Positions 18,432-27,504 of a DNA stretch of 64,000 nt are shown here, one piece after another. The position numbers and the translations under genes were made by a program. The DNA is from Bacteroidota bacterium. Lineage in GTDB: Bacteria > Bacteroidota > Bacteroidia > AKYH767-A > OLB10. The notes beneath the pieces were generated by a model that did not search any database, was not told the origin of the DNA, and was given only the letters and a program-made list of their open reading frames with translations. Position 1 is the stretch's first letter. Each line of letters opens with the position of its first letter. The stretch is from positions 744,001 to 808,000 of the forward strand of contig JADJOZ010000033.1 of NCBI GenBank assembly GCA_016713525.1, read 5' to 3'.

Positions 18432-19982
18432 ATGAAACAGTGTTTAGAAACAAAACATACCTTTATTATAATCTTATTCACTTTATTTTCAATTATTTAC
18501 AAAACACCAGCCTTCTCCCAAAGTCAAAATTCCAGTTGGGCTTTGGGAGATAGTGCAGGCGTTGACTTTTCAAATATTTCAAATCCGCAGATATTTAAAA
18601 CATCTGTTGTAAGTAGAGGTAGTTGTGTGACTGTTGCTGATACCATAGGCAATCTTGTATTTTATGCTTTTACATCAACCTTCAGTAGCGATTCTTCAAC
18701 GGTTGTTATGAATTCGACAAATCAAACTATGCAAAACAGCCAATCAATAATAGGGTCATCGTTGTATAATGAGCTAGTCATTGTTCCAAATCCCAACCTG
18801 GTTGATTCGTATTATTTGTTTTGTGGATCAGTTACAGATCCCATTCCAAAAGGATTTTTTTATTCAAAAATTGATATGACACTAAACGGGGGGCTTGGCG
18901 CAGTCGTACAAAAGAATATCCGATTAAATTCCTTTCGAAACGGAGATTGTGTTACAGCTATTAAACATGGCAATGGAAAAGATTGGTGGGTTTTTTCCAA
19001 ATATTCTAATTTTAACGGCTCCAGTTTTAATAGATTTTATATATACCTGGTAACCCAAGACAGTGTGCATGCTCCCATCATACAAAATATGAATGATGCC
19101 TTTGATATAGATTTTCAAAAAATAATTTTCAATAGTGATGGCACTAAATTTATGCAAATAAGCACTGTTGGTTTAATGCAACAATTCGATTTTGATAGAT
19201 GCACAGGAATCATAAGCAATCCTGTAATTATTTTTCCTGAATTAAACCAAAGTATCCATGGTAGAAATTTTTGGACAGGGGCCTATTCTGCAGATGATTC
19301 CAAATTTTATGCAGCCACACAAATTTTTAGTGTATCCATAAATCCAACATCCCGCTTGTTTCAATTTGATTTAACAGCTCCTAACATTGCTGCCTCCATT
19401 GATACACTTTGGGAAATTCAGTATCCAGCTCAATGTGGGGCCCTGAGACTTGCACCAGACAATAAAATTTATTTCTCCACCTTTTATGATTTTGGATTTC
19501 CAGGGTATCCTTATCCAGATACTGCATATAACCAATACAATTCCAATCTGAGTGTAATTAATTTTCCTGACAGTGTAGGAAGTGCATGTGGGTTTGTACC
19601 TCATGGATTCAATTTGGGAGGTTATCGAGCATATGCGGGCTTACCAAATAATCCAAAATATGATTTGGGTCCTTTGGTAGGCTCTGGGTGTGATACATTA
19701 TCAGGCATCTCAGAAGCTCATTCTGTGCCTGCAACAAATTTATATGTATATCATGATTCACGGTTAGATATTGCATTTGTAAATGCGAATAACCTGAAAG
19801 GAAAGACAGGAATTCTGATTTGTTATGATATCCAGGGCCGGGAGATTTTCAAAGAACCGTTGCAAACAACCAATGGTTACTATACTAAGGATCTAGCCAC
19901 ACATTCCTTTTCAACAGGAATTTATATGGTGCAATTAATAACAGACAAAGAAAAGCTAAGTCAAAAGTTTGTTGTTGATTAA
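18432..19982 (+). CDS. T9SS-secreted protein, paralogue A
   Basis: A 516-residue exported protein of unknown function. Signal peptide about 1-30 (TFIIILFTLFSIIYK ... AFSQSQ). The mature part begins SSWALGDSAGVDFSN and repeats motifs of the form DDSKFYAATQIFSV and LAPDNKIYFSTFYDFGFPGY that suggest beta-propeller blades. It ends in a sorting-domain-like segment: LYVYHDSRLDIAFVNANNL, GILICYDIQGREIF, FSTGIYMVQLITD, KFVVD. The lysine-rich end with GIY is typical of T9SS cargo. It is clearly homologous over its whole length to the next gene (20184), sharing for example YDLGPLVGSGCDT and FGFPGYPYPDT, so the pair arose by tandem duplication. Surface or secreted location is inferred. Confidence 0.8.
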   Translation: MKQCLETKHTFIIILFTLFSIIYKTPAFSQSQNSSWALGDSAGVDFSNISNPQIFKTSVVSRGSCVTVADTIGNLVFYAFTSTFSSDSSTVVMNSTNQTMQNSQSIIGSSLYNELVIVPNPNLVDSYYLFCGSVTDPIPKGFFYSKIDMTLNGGLGAVVQKNIRLNSFRNGDCVTAIKHGNGKDWWVFSKYSNFNGSSFNRFYIYLVTQDSVHAPIIQNMNDAFDIDFQKIIFNSDGTKFMQISTVGLMQQFDFDRCTGIISNPVIIFPELNQSIHGRNFWTGAYSADDSKFYAATQIFSVSINPTSRLFQFDLTAPNIAASIDTLWEIQYPAQCGALRLAPDNKIYFSTFYDFGFPGYPYPDTAYNQYNSNLSVINFPDSVGSACGFVPHGFNLGGYRAYAGLPNNPKYDLGPLVGSGCDTLSGISEAHSVPATNLYVYHDSRLDIAFVNANNLKGKTGILICYDIQGREIFKEPLQTTNGYYTKDLATHSFSTGIYMVQLITDKEKLSQKFVVD

Positions 19983-20073
19983 AATTAAAAATGATTGTTT
20001 GCGGCAGAAAGGATTAAGCCATTGGTCATATGTCATAAGGGGGATTCTTCACTTTTAAATTTGAAACCCCATT

Positions 20074-20101
20074 TATCATCTATCATCTATAATTTATCAT
20101 A
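20074..20101 (+). repeat. Degenerate 7-bp tandem repeat, four units
   Basis: Two TATCATC heptads, then TATAATT and TATCATA. It lies between the two T9SS paralogues. Its complement, TATGATA and GATGATA units, appears in the direct repeats at 17523-17536 and 17654-17668. Confidence 0.7.
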
Positions 20102-20183
20102 ATAACGTAATTTCATTCTGAGTAGTAATTTCTTAATTCGTACCTTTTTGCGATTTCATGCATATTTTCTATATTTACGAACT

Positions 20184-21707
20184 ATGAACCGGCATGTATT
20201 AGTTTTTTTATTAATTAGTTTATTGAATAGTTTGGCAGGCTACTCCCAAAATCGCAATAACATCTGGTGTTTTGGAGACAGTTCCGGAATAAATTTCGGA
20301 ACTGTCCCTAATCCCGTTACTTTCAGTAGTTCGGTAGTAAGCAGAGGAAGTTGTGTGAGTATTGCCGATACTAATGGAGATGTCCAATTTTATGCTCATA
20401 CCCGATCAGGTATAGGAAATGGGGTAACAACATTGGTTTTTGATAGCAATCATCAGGTGATGCCAAATGGCACTAATATCAAAGGTGAGGGGTGGTATAA
20501 TGAGTTATTAATTATACCGGATCCCGGCTCGAACCATGAGTACTTTTTATTTACCAAGGGAACGTCTACTTCGCCAGGATTTGCTTATTCAAAAATTGAT
20601 ATGAACTTAAATGGAGGCCAAGGAGATGTTAGTCAAAAAAACGTTTTTTTAAATAATATTAGAAATGCTGATTGTCTCACAGGCATCAAGCATGGGAATG
20701 GTCATGATTGGTGGGTAATATCGAAATATTCTAATGTCAATATTCCTAATTTCAACAGGTTTTATGTGTATCTAGTAACGAATAATACTGTACATCCTCC
20801 GATTATTCAGGATTTGAATAATTCTGGTGATTTTGATTTGCATCAACTAGTCTTTAATGCCGTTGGCACTAAATTAATGCAAACTACTGCCGCAGGTCTA
20901 ATGCAGGAAATAGATTTTGATAGGTGTACGGGATTACTTTCAAATGCGGTTGTTTATTTCGCAGAACAGTTGTCACCCCCTTATACACGATATTATTGGT
21001 CATCGGCATACTCTTCTGATGATTCCAAGTTATATTTGACAACTGCACTGTACAATGTCAGTTTCTATGACACCACTAGGTTAATTCAGTATGATTTGAA
21101 TGCGATCGATATTCCGGCATCTGCAGATACTTTGCTTGAAGAAAAATACCCAACTCAAATTGGTGCAGTTAAATTAGCACCTGATGGCAAAATTTATGTC
21201 ACAACCTATCATTACTTTGGTTTTCCTGGATATCCTTATCCCGACACTTCCTACAATCAATATGTAACAAACTTGAGTGTGATCAATTATCCAGATAGTG
21301 TTGGTGCCTCATGTGATTTTCAGCCGTACAGCTTTAACTTAGGTGGTAGTAGAACTTACTATGGCTTACCCAATAATCCTAATTATGATTTAGGTCCATT
21401 GGTGGGATCTGGGTGTGATACTATAACAGCCATCTCAGAAACTCATTCTGAACCTGCAATTAATTTATATGTTTATCATGATTCCATGTGGGAAATTGCT
21501 TTTGTAAATGCCAAGGATCTCAAAGGAAAATATGGAACCATTGCGATTTATGATTTACAAGGTAAACTGATTTTTAAAAATAAAATACAAATTCAGAAGG
21601 GAATGTGTACCAGTGATATTTCCACAAAATCAATTTCTAAAGGGATTTATGTAGTTAACTTATTAACAGATAAAGAAATCCTAAATAAAAAGTTTTTGAT
21701 TGAGTAA
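20184..21707 (+). CDS. T9SS-secreted protein, paralogue B
   Basis: The second copy of the tandem pair, 507 residues from the ATG at 20184 (MNRHVLVFLLISLLNSLAGYSQ), a good signal peptide; the frame opens earlier at a TTG (20148) that I reject. A box TATATTTA lies six bases before this ATG. The mature protein starts NRNNIWCFGDSSGINFG, parallel to paralogue A, with the same propeller-like motifs (SDDSKLYLTTALYNVS, LAPDGKIYVTTYHYFGFPGY) and the same T9SS-like tail (YDLQGKLIF, SISKGIYVVNLLTD, KKFLIE). Its stop at 21705-21707 lies inside the 3' end of a leftward radC-like frame whose recognisable homology ends about five bases away. Function unknown. Confidence 0.8.
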   Translation: MNRHVLVFLLISLLNSLAGYSQNRNNIWCFGDSSGINFGTVPNPVTFSSSVVSRGSCVSIADTNGDVQFYAHTRSGIGNGVTTLVFDSNHQVMPNGTNIKGEGWYNELLIIPDPGSNHEYFLFTKGTSTSPGFAYSKIDMNLNGGQGDVSQKNVFLNNIRNADCLTGIKHGNGHDWWVISKYSNVNIPNFNRFYVYLVTNNTVHPPIIQDLNNSGDFDLHQLVFNAVGTKLMQTTAAGLMQEIDFDRCTGLLSNAVVYFAEQLSPPYTRYYWSSAYSSDDSKLYLTTALYNVSFYDTTRLIQYDLNAIDIPASADTLLEEKYPTQIGAVKLAPDGKIYVTTYHYFGFPGYPYPDTSYNQYVTNLSVINYPDSVGASCDFQPYSFNLGGSRTYYGLPNNPNYDLGPLVGSGCDTITAISETHSEPAINLYVYHDSMWEIAFVNAKDLKGKYGTIAIYDLQGKLIFKNKIQIQKGMCTSDISTKSISKGIYVVNLLTDKEILNKKFLIE

Positions 21708-22117
21708 ACTGAGTCTAAAATTTGAATCTCCAATATCTTTGCACCTTCTTTTAGTTTTGTGGTCAGATTTAAATCGGCATCACTTGGATTCAGATTTCCT
21801 GAAGGATGATTATGAGCCAGAATAACTCCACTCGCATTACACTTTAAAGCTACAGAGAATATCAATTTAGGATCAATTACTGTTGCAGATGTTCCTCCAA
21901 CGGATACATTAAACCATCCCAGGACATGATTAGCCCGGTTAAATAGTAGGATATTAAATTCTTCTCGAATCTCCAAATCATCCGACCAGATACTTCTTAA
22001 TAACTCAGCTGCACATGTAGAACTTGTAATCTTGATTATACATACTACAACCTTGAGGATATGCCGGGAAAACTTTTGCAAGGTCGAAGAGGGATAGTTT
22101 ATTTTTGTATCATCCAT
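21647..22117 (-). pseudogene. RadC-like JAB-domain protein, C-terminus lost
   Basis: The frame encodes a RadC/JAB (JAMM metalloprotease-fold) protein, a family common on accessory elements with unclear function. Residues 45-135 match well: SIWSDDLEIREEFNILLFNRAN, GWFNVSVGG, DPKLIFSVALKCNASGVILAHN, and the metal-binding H102-x-H104-PSG...PS..D115. After KILEIQILD the family normally continues with DHLI...YYSFADEG, but here it changes to unrelated SVYSIKNFLF. The switch is at about 21712, five bases beyond the stop of the T9SS gene on the other strand, whose 3' end it then reads antisense. I infer a rearrangement junction. The N-terminal 25 residues also look unusual. Confidence 0.7.
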
Positions 22118-22349
22118 TAAAAACGAAAATCATGTATTGCATAAGCCAAATTGGTAATGTGGAAGAGAACTAAACAATCTTGCTGAATTTATTTGATTAG
22201 TATTTCCTTCACAATTACAAAAGGAATAATCAAAAAATAAAAAATTTTATAAATCAAATCGTTAAATATTTGCAAAAATCAAATTGTTGTCACTTCTGAC
22301 TCATTCACTCTACTGTTGTTCACTTAAATAAATGCTACTCTTAAAGTAA

Positions 22350-22538
22350 ATGGCACAAAAATTCAAGAATACATTACGGTATCATAGAAAGATTTTAGGT
22401 TTGACATTAAAAAAAGTGGCAAAAGTGCTTAAGCATAAAATGTCAGTCGGTTATCAAAGTGGGAACATGGTATATCGACTCCCACCATGGAAGATTAAGA
22501 ATTATGAATTAAGGATGAAAGATAAGGCTCAACATTAA
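22350..22538 (+). pseudogene. Fragment of an XRE-type HTH regulator
   Basis: The first 30 or so residues, MAQKFKNTLRYHRKILGLTL then KKVAKVLKHK, look like the first helices of a Cro/C1-type helix-turn-helix regulator of the kind where KxxGLTLKxVAxxLGHK leads into the recognition helix. After this the frame loses similarity and its last residues (IKNYELRMKDKAQ) are simply translation of 7-bp repeat DNA at 22493-22527. So it appears to be the 5' stub of a regulator cut off by repeat sequence. Such HTH genes often sit beside radC-like genes on accessory elements. Low complexity of the tail argues against a functional product. Confidence 0.5.
22493..22527 (+). repeat. Degenerate 7-bp tandem repeat, five units
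   Basis: Heptads GATTAAG, AATTATG and AATTAAG followed by two more diverged units (GATGAAA, GATAAGG). Same family as the repeats near 17.5 kb. It forms the 3' end of the HTH fragment. Confidence 0.6.
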
Positions 22539-22540
22539 GT

Positions 22541-22582
22541 CATTATCCATTATTCAATTCTTGCTATTCAATATTCAATAAA
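22541..22582 (+). repeat. Degenerate 7-bp tandem repeat, six units
   Basis: Starts with CATTATC and CATTATT and continues with units such as CAATATT and CAATAAA, in 7-bp register over 42 bp. Confidence 0.55.
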
Positions 22583-22668
22583 ATCATCTTGAGAAAAATT
22601 AAACATCAAGTTTTGCAGAAACAAACTAAATCACAATTGAAATACGAAACTTTGAGATTTATCTAAAT

Positions 22669-22724
22669 AACACTGAACACTATGAACTGATCACTAATAA
22701 CTGATCACTCGAAACTGATGACTT
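22669..22724 (+). repeat. Degenerate heptad/14-bp repeat, eight units
   Basis: Eight heptads in register; the inner ones alternate between a (T/A)xAACTG type and an ATCACT(A/C) type, so the effective unit is 14 bp (xxAACTGATCACTx). Confidence 0.65.
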
Positions 22725-22746
22725 GTCTTGCATAATCAAGGAAAAA

Positions 22747-22884
22747 CTAACGTTTTTTCTTGACCATTTCAAAAATCTGTTTGGCTTTCGTGAAAAGGGG
22801 CATCTTATCGTCAACCGAGCGGTCTGATAATAGCTTTTGGAAATAGGACTTTTGTAGGGTTTCTATTTTGGCTGTACTTTTCAT
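22747..22884 (-). CDS. Possible small protein, 45 residues
   Basis: A short leftward frame starting MKSTAKIETLQKSYFQKLLS and ending with EMVKKKR and TAG. It is rich in lysine, has no signal or membrane segment, and would form amphipathic helix. Its composition looks protein-like compared with the surrounding repeat DNA. It sits 200 bp upstream of aconitase on the other strand. I know no family for it; it may be a remnant of a longer accessory gene or a genuine small protein. Evidence is only the open frame and its codon pattern. Confidence 0.35.
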   Translation of the reverse strand: MKSTAKIETLQKSYFQKLLSDRSVDDKMPLFTKAKQIFEMVKKKR

Positions 22885-23086
22885 TTTCTTCAGTAAAGTT
22901 GAATTTAACGTAAAACTGCGTTTGCTGGTTTTAGGTAAAACGGAGAAAATCGACCTTTGTTATTAACATTTATCAACATCATTGGGTTGTTTTTTCAGAA
23001 CCCTGTTGATTTTGTATCTTGCTGCCAGGTTAAAAAATGCATCAAAATTAATTAAGTAATTAATAATCAATAAAATAACATTAAAA

Positions 23087-25356
23087 ATGGCCTTTGATAT
23101 TGACATGATTGGTAAGGTTTACGAATCTTTTCCATCCCGTATTGCAGCAGCACGCGCTGTTTTAGGTAAACCACTAACCCTGACTGAGAAAATTCTTTAT
23201 TCACATTTGACCAGGGAAATGCTACGGTAGCATATGAAAGGGGTAAGTCATATGTCGATTTTAATCCCGATCGCGTGGCCATGCAGGATGCTACGGCTCA
23301 AATGGCTTTACTGCAGTTTATGCAGGCCGGCCGCCCTAAAGTTGCCGTTCCTTCTACCGTGCATTGCGATCACCTGATCCAGGCTAAAACCGGTGCTGTT
23401 ACTGATTTGGCAACAGCTAAAGATGCTAACAAAGAAGTATATGATTTTCTTGCCTCTGTTTCTAATAAATATGGTATCGGCTTCTGGAAACCCGGAGCCG
23501 GAATTATCCACCAGGTAATTTTGGAGCAATATGCCTTCCCTGGTGCTATGATGATTGGTACCGACTCCCACACTGTTAATGCAGGTGGTTTAGGTATGAT
23601 CGCCATAGGTGTTGGTGGTGCCGATGCTTGTGATGTTATGGCAGGACTCCCATGGGAACTGAAATTCCCTAAACTTATTGGTGTAAAGCTTACCGGTAAA
23701 CTTAGTGGGTGGACTTCCGCGAAAGATGTTATATTGAAAGTTGCAGGTATCCTCACCGTTAAAGGTGGAACAGGTGCCATAGTTGAATATTTTGGCGATG
23801 GTGCCGATTCTCTTTCTTGTACCGGTAAAGGAACCATTTGTAACATGGGTGCTGAAATTGGTGCTACCACTTCGGTATTTGGTTATGATGTAAAGATGGC
23901 CGACTATCTTCGCTCTACCGGTCGTGCCGATGTTGCTCAAATGGCTGATAAAGTTGCTGATCATTTGAAGGGTGATCCCGAAGTTTATGCTTCTCCTGAA
24001 ACATATTTTGATCAGGTTATTGAAATTAATCTTTCAGAATTGGAGCCACATATTAACGGTCCATTTACTCCCGATTTAGCATGGCCACTCTCAAAATTTG
24101 CTGCTGCCGTTAAAGAAAATAACTGGCCTGCAAAATTGGATGTTGGTTTGATTGGTAGTTGTACCAACTCTTCTTATGAAGATATTACACGTGCTGCTTC
24201 TGTTGCTAAACAAGCAGTCGATAAAGGCCTGGTTGCAAAATCAGAATATACCATCACTCCAGGTTCTGAACAGGTTCGTTATACTGTTGAACGTGATGGA
24301 TACTTAGGAATATTCGATAAAATGGGTGGTGTTGTTCTTGCCAACGCATGCGGTCCATGTATCGGACAATGGGCACGCCATAATGCAGAACTTGGTGAAA
24401 GAAATTCTATCATTACTTCATTCAACAGAAATTTTGCAAAGCGTAATGATGGTAATCCAAATACGCATGCTTTCGTTGCATCTCCCGAAATTGTAACTGC
24501 ATTAGCAATTGCAGGCGATCTTACTTTTAATCCGATCACCGATTTTTTAACTACTGATAAAGGTGAAAAAATAAAACTCGACGAACCTAAAGGAATTGAA
24601 CTTCCTGCCAAAGGATTTGATGTGGAGGATGCAGGATTCCAGGCACCCGCTGCTGATGGTAGCAAAGTTACAGTTGCAGTTGATCCTGCTTCAACACGTT
24701 TGCAATTACTCGAATCTTTTCCTGTTTGGGAAGGAACCGATTTGCATGGATTGAAGTTGCTGATTAAGGTTAAAGGAAAATGTACTACCGATCACATCTC
24801 TATGGCAGGTCCATGGTTGAAGTATCGTGGTCACCTCGATAACATCTCCAATAATATGCTTATTGGTGCAATTAATTTTTTCAATGATCGTACCGATAAT
24901 GTAAAGAATCAGCTAACCGGTGAGTATGGTGCAGTTCCTGCAACTCAACGGGCTTATAAAGCAGCCGGTATTGGAAGTATTGTTGTTGGTGATGAAAATT
25001 ATGGTGAAGGTTCTTCGCGTGAACATGCTGCCATGGAACCACGATTCCTGGGTGTGCGTGCTGTACTTGTTAAATCGTTTGCAAGAATTCACGAGACGAA
25101 TCTTAAAAAGCAAGGTATGCTTGCACTCACATTCGCCGATAAATCTGATTATGATAAAATTCTGGAGAATGACTCAATCGATATCAAAGGATTGATGACA
25201 TTTGCTCCCGGTGTGCCACTTACACTGGTATTGAATCATGATAATGGAACAACCGATGAAATTAAAGTGAACCACACTTATAATGAAGGCCAGATAGAAT
25301 GGTTTAGAGCCGGTTCTGCGCTGAATCTTATCAAGCTGTCACTAAAAGCATCGTAA
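23087..25356 (+). CDS. acnA: Aconitate hydratase (one apparent frameshift)
   Basis: Aconitase interconverts citrate and isocitrate in the TCA cycle using a 4Fe-4S cluster. The true start is the ATG at 23087 (MAFDIDMIGKVYESFPSRI). This frame stops at 23228, but from 23212 another frame gives QGNATVAYERGKSYVDFNPD and runs on to 25356. One base is missing around 23210 (TTGACCAG), and the joined product is 756 residues, a normal length. Cluster cysteines are in GSCTNSSYED and in ACGPCIGQW; substrate-binding motifs include MIGTDSHTVN and GEGSSREHAAMEPR. A TCA-cycle enzyme is unlikely to be truly broken, so I regard the deletion as sequence error. The UMF1-type transporter follows 21 bp later. Confidence 0.92.
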
Positions 25357-25377
25357 AAGGTATTCCGCTGTGGCGGG

Positions 25378-26742
25378 ATGGGATTCTTATCTCTTATACT
25401 CTTGAATAAAACTGAGGCATCTGCTCCTGCTCTTGTTGTGAAAGGCAATAAGAAGATCATCAACGCCTGGGCGATGTATGACTGGGCGAATTCTGTTTAT
25501 TCATTAACGATTACCACTGCGATCTTTCCTATTTATTTTACGGAAGTAACTACTCAGAACGGTTCTGATATAGTAAATTTTTTAGGAAGAGATTTTAAGA
25601 ATACTGCCTTATATACCTACACTTTATCAATTGCGTTTTTACTGGTTGCCTTGTTATCTCCCATGCTTTCTGCAATTGCCGATGCAAGTGGAAGTAAAAA
25701 AGGATTCATGAAATTTTTTGCATGGATGGGTGGTTTTTCCTGCGCCGGTTTGTTTTTCTTCGACAGTTCAAACCTTTGGCTGGGATTACTCTTCTTTATG
25801 CTCGCAAGTATCGGGTTTTCCGGAAGTATCGTTTTTTATAATTCCTATCTCCCCGAAATTGCCGATCCCGCCGACCAGGATAAAGTAAGTGCCAAAGGTT
25901 ATGCTTTAGGATATATTGGGAGTTCCATTCTGCTTATTCTGAATCTGGTTATGATTATGAAACCCGATCTGTTTGGAATTGCTGCCGGCACAACGCTTCC
26001 TGCACGACTTTCATTCTTGATGGTTGGAGTATGGTGGATTGGGTTTTCATCTTATACTTTTTATCACCTTCCTTCTAATGTTTACAATAAGAAACGAGAA
26101 GGAAAATATCTTACCAAAGGATATTCGGAGTTGCTTAAGGTATTTCGTGAATTGAAAAATCTGAAGTATCTGACCAGATTTTTGCTTTCATTCTTTTTTT
26201 ACAATATGGGAGTGCAAACAGTCATGTATGTGGCAACTTTGTTTGGTGAGAAAGAAATCAAACTGGGGACTTCCGAACTAATCATTACGGTTTTAATTAT
26301 TCAGTTCGTAGCAATCGGAGGCGCGTTTATGTTCTCTTCACTTTCGGCACGTTTCGGGAATATGAAGGCGTTGATGATTGCAATAAGCATCTGGATTGGA
26401 ATATGTGTGGGCGCCTATAATTTGTATGATCCCAATGCATTTTATGTGCTGGCATTTGTAGTAGGAATGGTGATGGGTGGAATACAGTCACTCAGCAGAA
26501 GTACATACTCTAAATTGCTGCCGGAAACACAGGATCATGCCTCATATTTCAGTTTCTATGATGTATGTGAAAAAATGGGATTGGTCTTAGGTTCCGCATC
26601 TTATGGTTTAATAGAAGAGCTCACCGGAAGTATGCGTAATTCCGTGCTCGCACTTATTTTCTTTTTTGTTATTGGTTTATTCTTCCTGTTGCGATCTATG
26701 TTTCTGCAACGAAGAGATGCACGACAAATAGCAATAAATTAA
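25378..26742 (+). CDS. UMF1-family MFS transporter
   Basis: A major-facilitator-type permease of the UMF1 family, related to the yeast vacuolar Atg22 protein and thought to export small molecules such as amino acids. The N-terminal hallmark INAWAMYDWANSVYSLTITT leads into about twelve transmembrane segments, with conserved loop KLLPETQDHASYFSFYDVCEKMG near the end. The ATG at 25378 gives 454 residues, but homologues usually start just before KGNKKIINAW; a GTG at 25438 would do that, so the first 20 residues are doubtful. It lies 21 bp behind aconitase and 26 bp before the CCG-domain gene, so the three may be cotranscribed. Substrate unknown. Confidence 0.85.
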   Translation: MGFLSLILLNKTEASAPALVVKGNKKIINAWAMYDWANSVYSLTITTAIFPIYFTEVTTQNGSDIVNFLGRDFKNTALYTYTLSIAFLLVALLSPMLSAIADASGSKKGFMKFFAWMGGFSCAGLFFFDSSNLWLGLLFFMLASIGFSGSIVFYNSYLPEIADPADQDKVSAKGYALGYIGSSILLILNLVMIMKPDLFGIAAGTTLPARLSFLMVGVWWIGFSSYTFYHLPSNVYNKKREGKYLTKGYSELLKVFRELKNLKYLTRFLLSFFFYNMGVQTVMYVATLFGEKEIKLGTSELIITVLIIQFVAIGGAFMFSSLSARFGNMKALMIAISIWIGICVGAYNLYDPNAFYVLAFVVGMVMGGIQSLSRSTYSKLLPETQDHASYFSFYDVCEKMGLVLGSASYGLIEELTGSMRNSVLALIFFFVIGLFFLLRSMFLQRRDARQIAIN

Positions 26743-26768
26743 TTGTTAATGCCTCGAATGAAAATTAT

Positions 26769-27503
26769 ATGATTGTTGATATTTTTATACCTTGTTACAT
26801 CGATCAGTTTTATCCTGATACCGCCATGAATATGGTTAAGGTTCTCGAGAAGGTTGGCTGTGGAGTGAATTACAATCCGGAACAAACATGCTGTGGACTT
26901 CCGGCTTTTCATGAAGGATATCGTGATCATTGCAAAGAAGTAGGGGAGAAGTTGATTCATGAGTTTCAAAACGACCGTTACATTGTTTCTCCGGGTGCTT
27001 CCTGTGTCAGCATGGTGAAGAATTATTATCCTGAAATGTTTCATAACTCATCGTTACACAATGAGTACAAGCAAATGCAGAAATATTTTTTCGAACTTTC
27101 CGATTTTCTTGTCAATATCATGCATGTCTCCGATGTAGGAGCTAAACTGAATACCAAAGCAACTTTCCTGGATAATTGTACCGCCATGCGTGAGTGTGGT
27201 ATTCATGAAAGTCCGCGATTATTACTAAGCAAAGTCAAAGGATTAAAATTGGTGGAGATGCGGACTTCCGATACGGAAACCTGTTGTGGTTGGGGTGGTG
27301 TTTTTGCTTCACGATTTGAAGAAATTGCTGTAAAACTGGCCGAGAAGAAAGTAGAACAAATACTCAAAACCGGTGCTGAAGTAGCCATTTCAACCGATAT
27401 GGGTTGCCTGATGCATCTCGAAGGATATATCAATAAAAATAATATCCCACTCAAAGTAATGCATCTTGCGGATGTATTGTCGGAAGGTTACGACCTGGTT
27501 TAA
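26769..27503 (+). CDS. CCG-domain Fe-S oxidoreductase (LutA/YkgE type)
   Basis: A 244-residue protein with two cysteine-rich CCG domains: first CCGLPAFHEG near residue 40, with C and P further on (SPGASCVSM), and second ETCCGWGGVF near 175 with DMGCLMH. The start MIVDIFIPCYIDQFYPD is typical of LutA/YkgE-like subunits that pass electrons in lactate or glycolate oxidation. The usual partners LutB and LutC are not next to it, so a solitary role or a partner elsewhere is likely. It is 26 bp downstream of the transporter and its stop is one base from the end of the convergent glycosyltransferase gene. The family is secure, the substrate is not. Confidence 0.88.
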   Translation: MIVDIFIPCYIDQFYPDTAMNMVKVLEKVGCGVNYNPEQTCCGLPAFHEGYRDHCKEVGEKLIHEFQNDRYIVSPGASCVSMVKNYYPEMFHNSSLHNEYKQMQKYFFELSDFLVNIMHVSDVGAKLNTKATFLDNCTAMRECGIHESPRLLLSKVKGLKLVEMRTSDTETCCGWGGVFASRFEEIAVKLAEKKVEQILKTGAEVAISTDMGCLMHLEGYINKNNIPLKVMHLADVLSEGYDLV

Positions 27504-27504
27504 A

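Larger units (their letters stand above)
21713..23086. other. Degraded accessory stretch between T9SS genes and aconitase
   Basis: Beyond the truncated radC-like gene, the HTH stub and the 45-residue frame, this stretch is AT-rich and holds three patches of 7-bp-periodic DNA. No transposase, inverted-repeat ends or tRNA could be recognised. The last 200 bp before 23087 should contain the aconitase promoter, but I could not pick a convincing TAnnTTTG box. Confidence 0.5.

Noticed and set aside
21713..23086. Insertion sequence between radC and acnA
   Set aside because: No transposase frame, terminal inverted repeats or target-site duplication could be seen.
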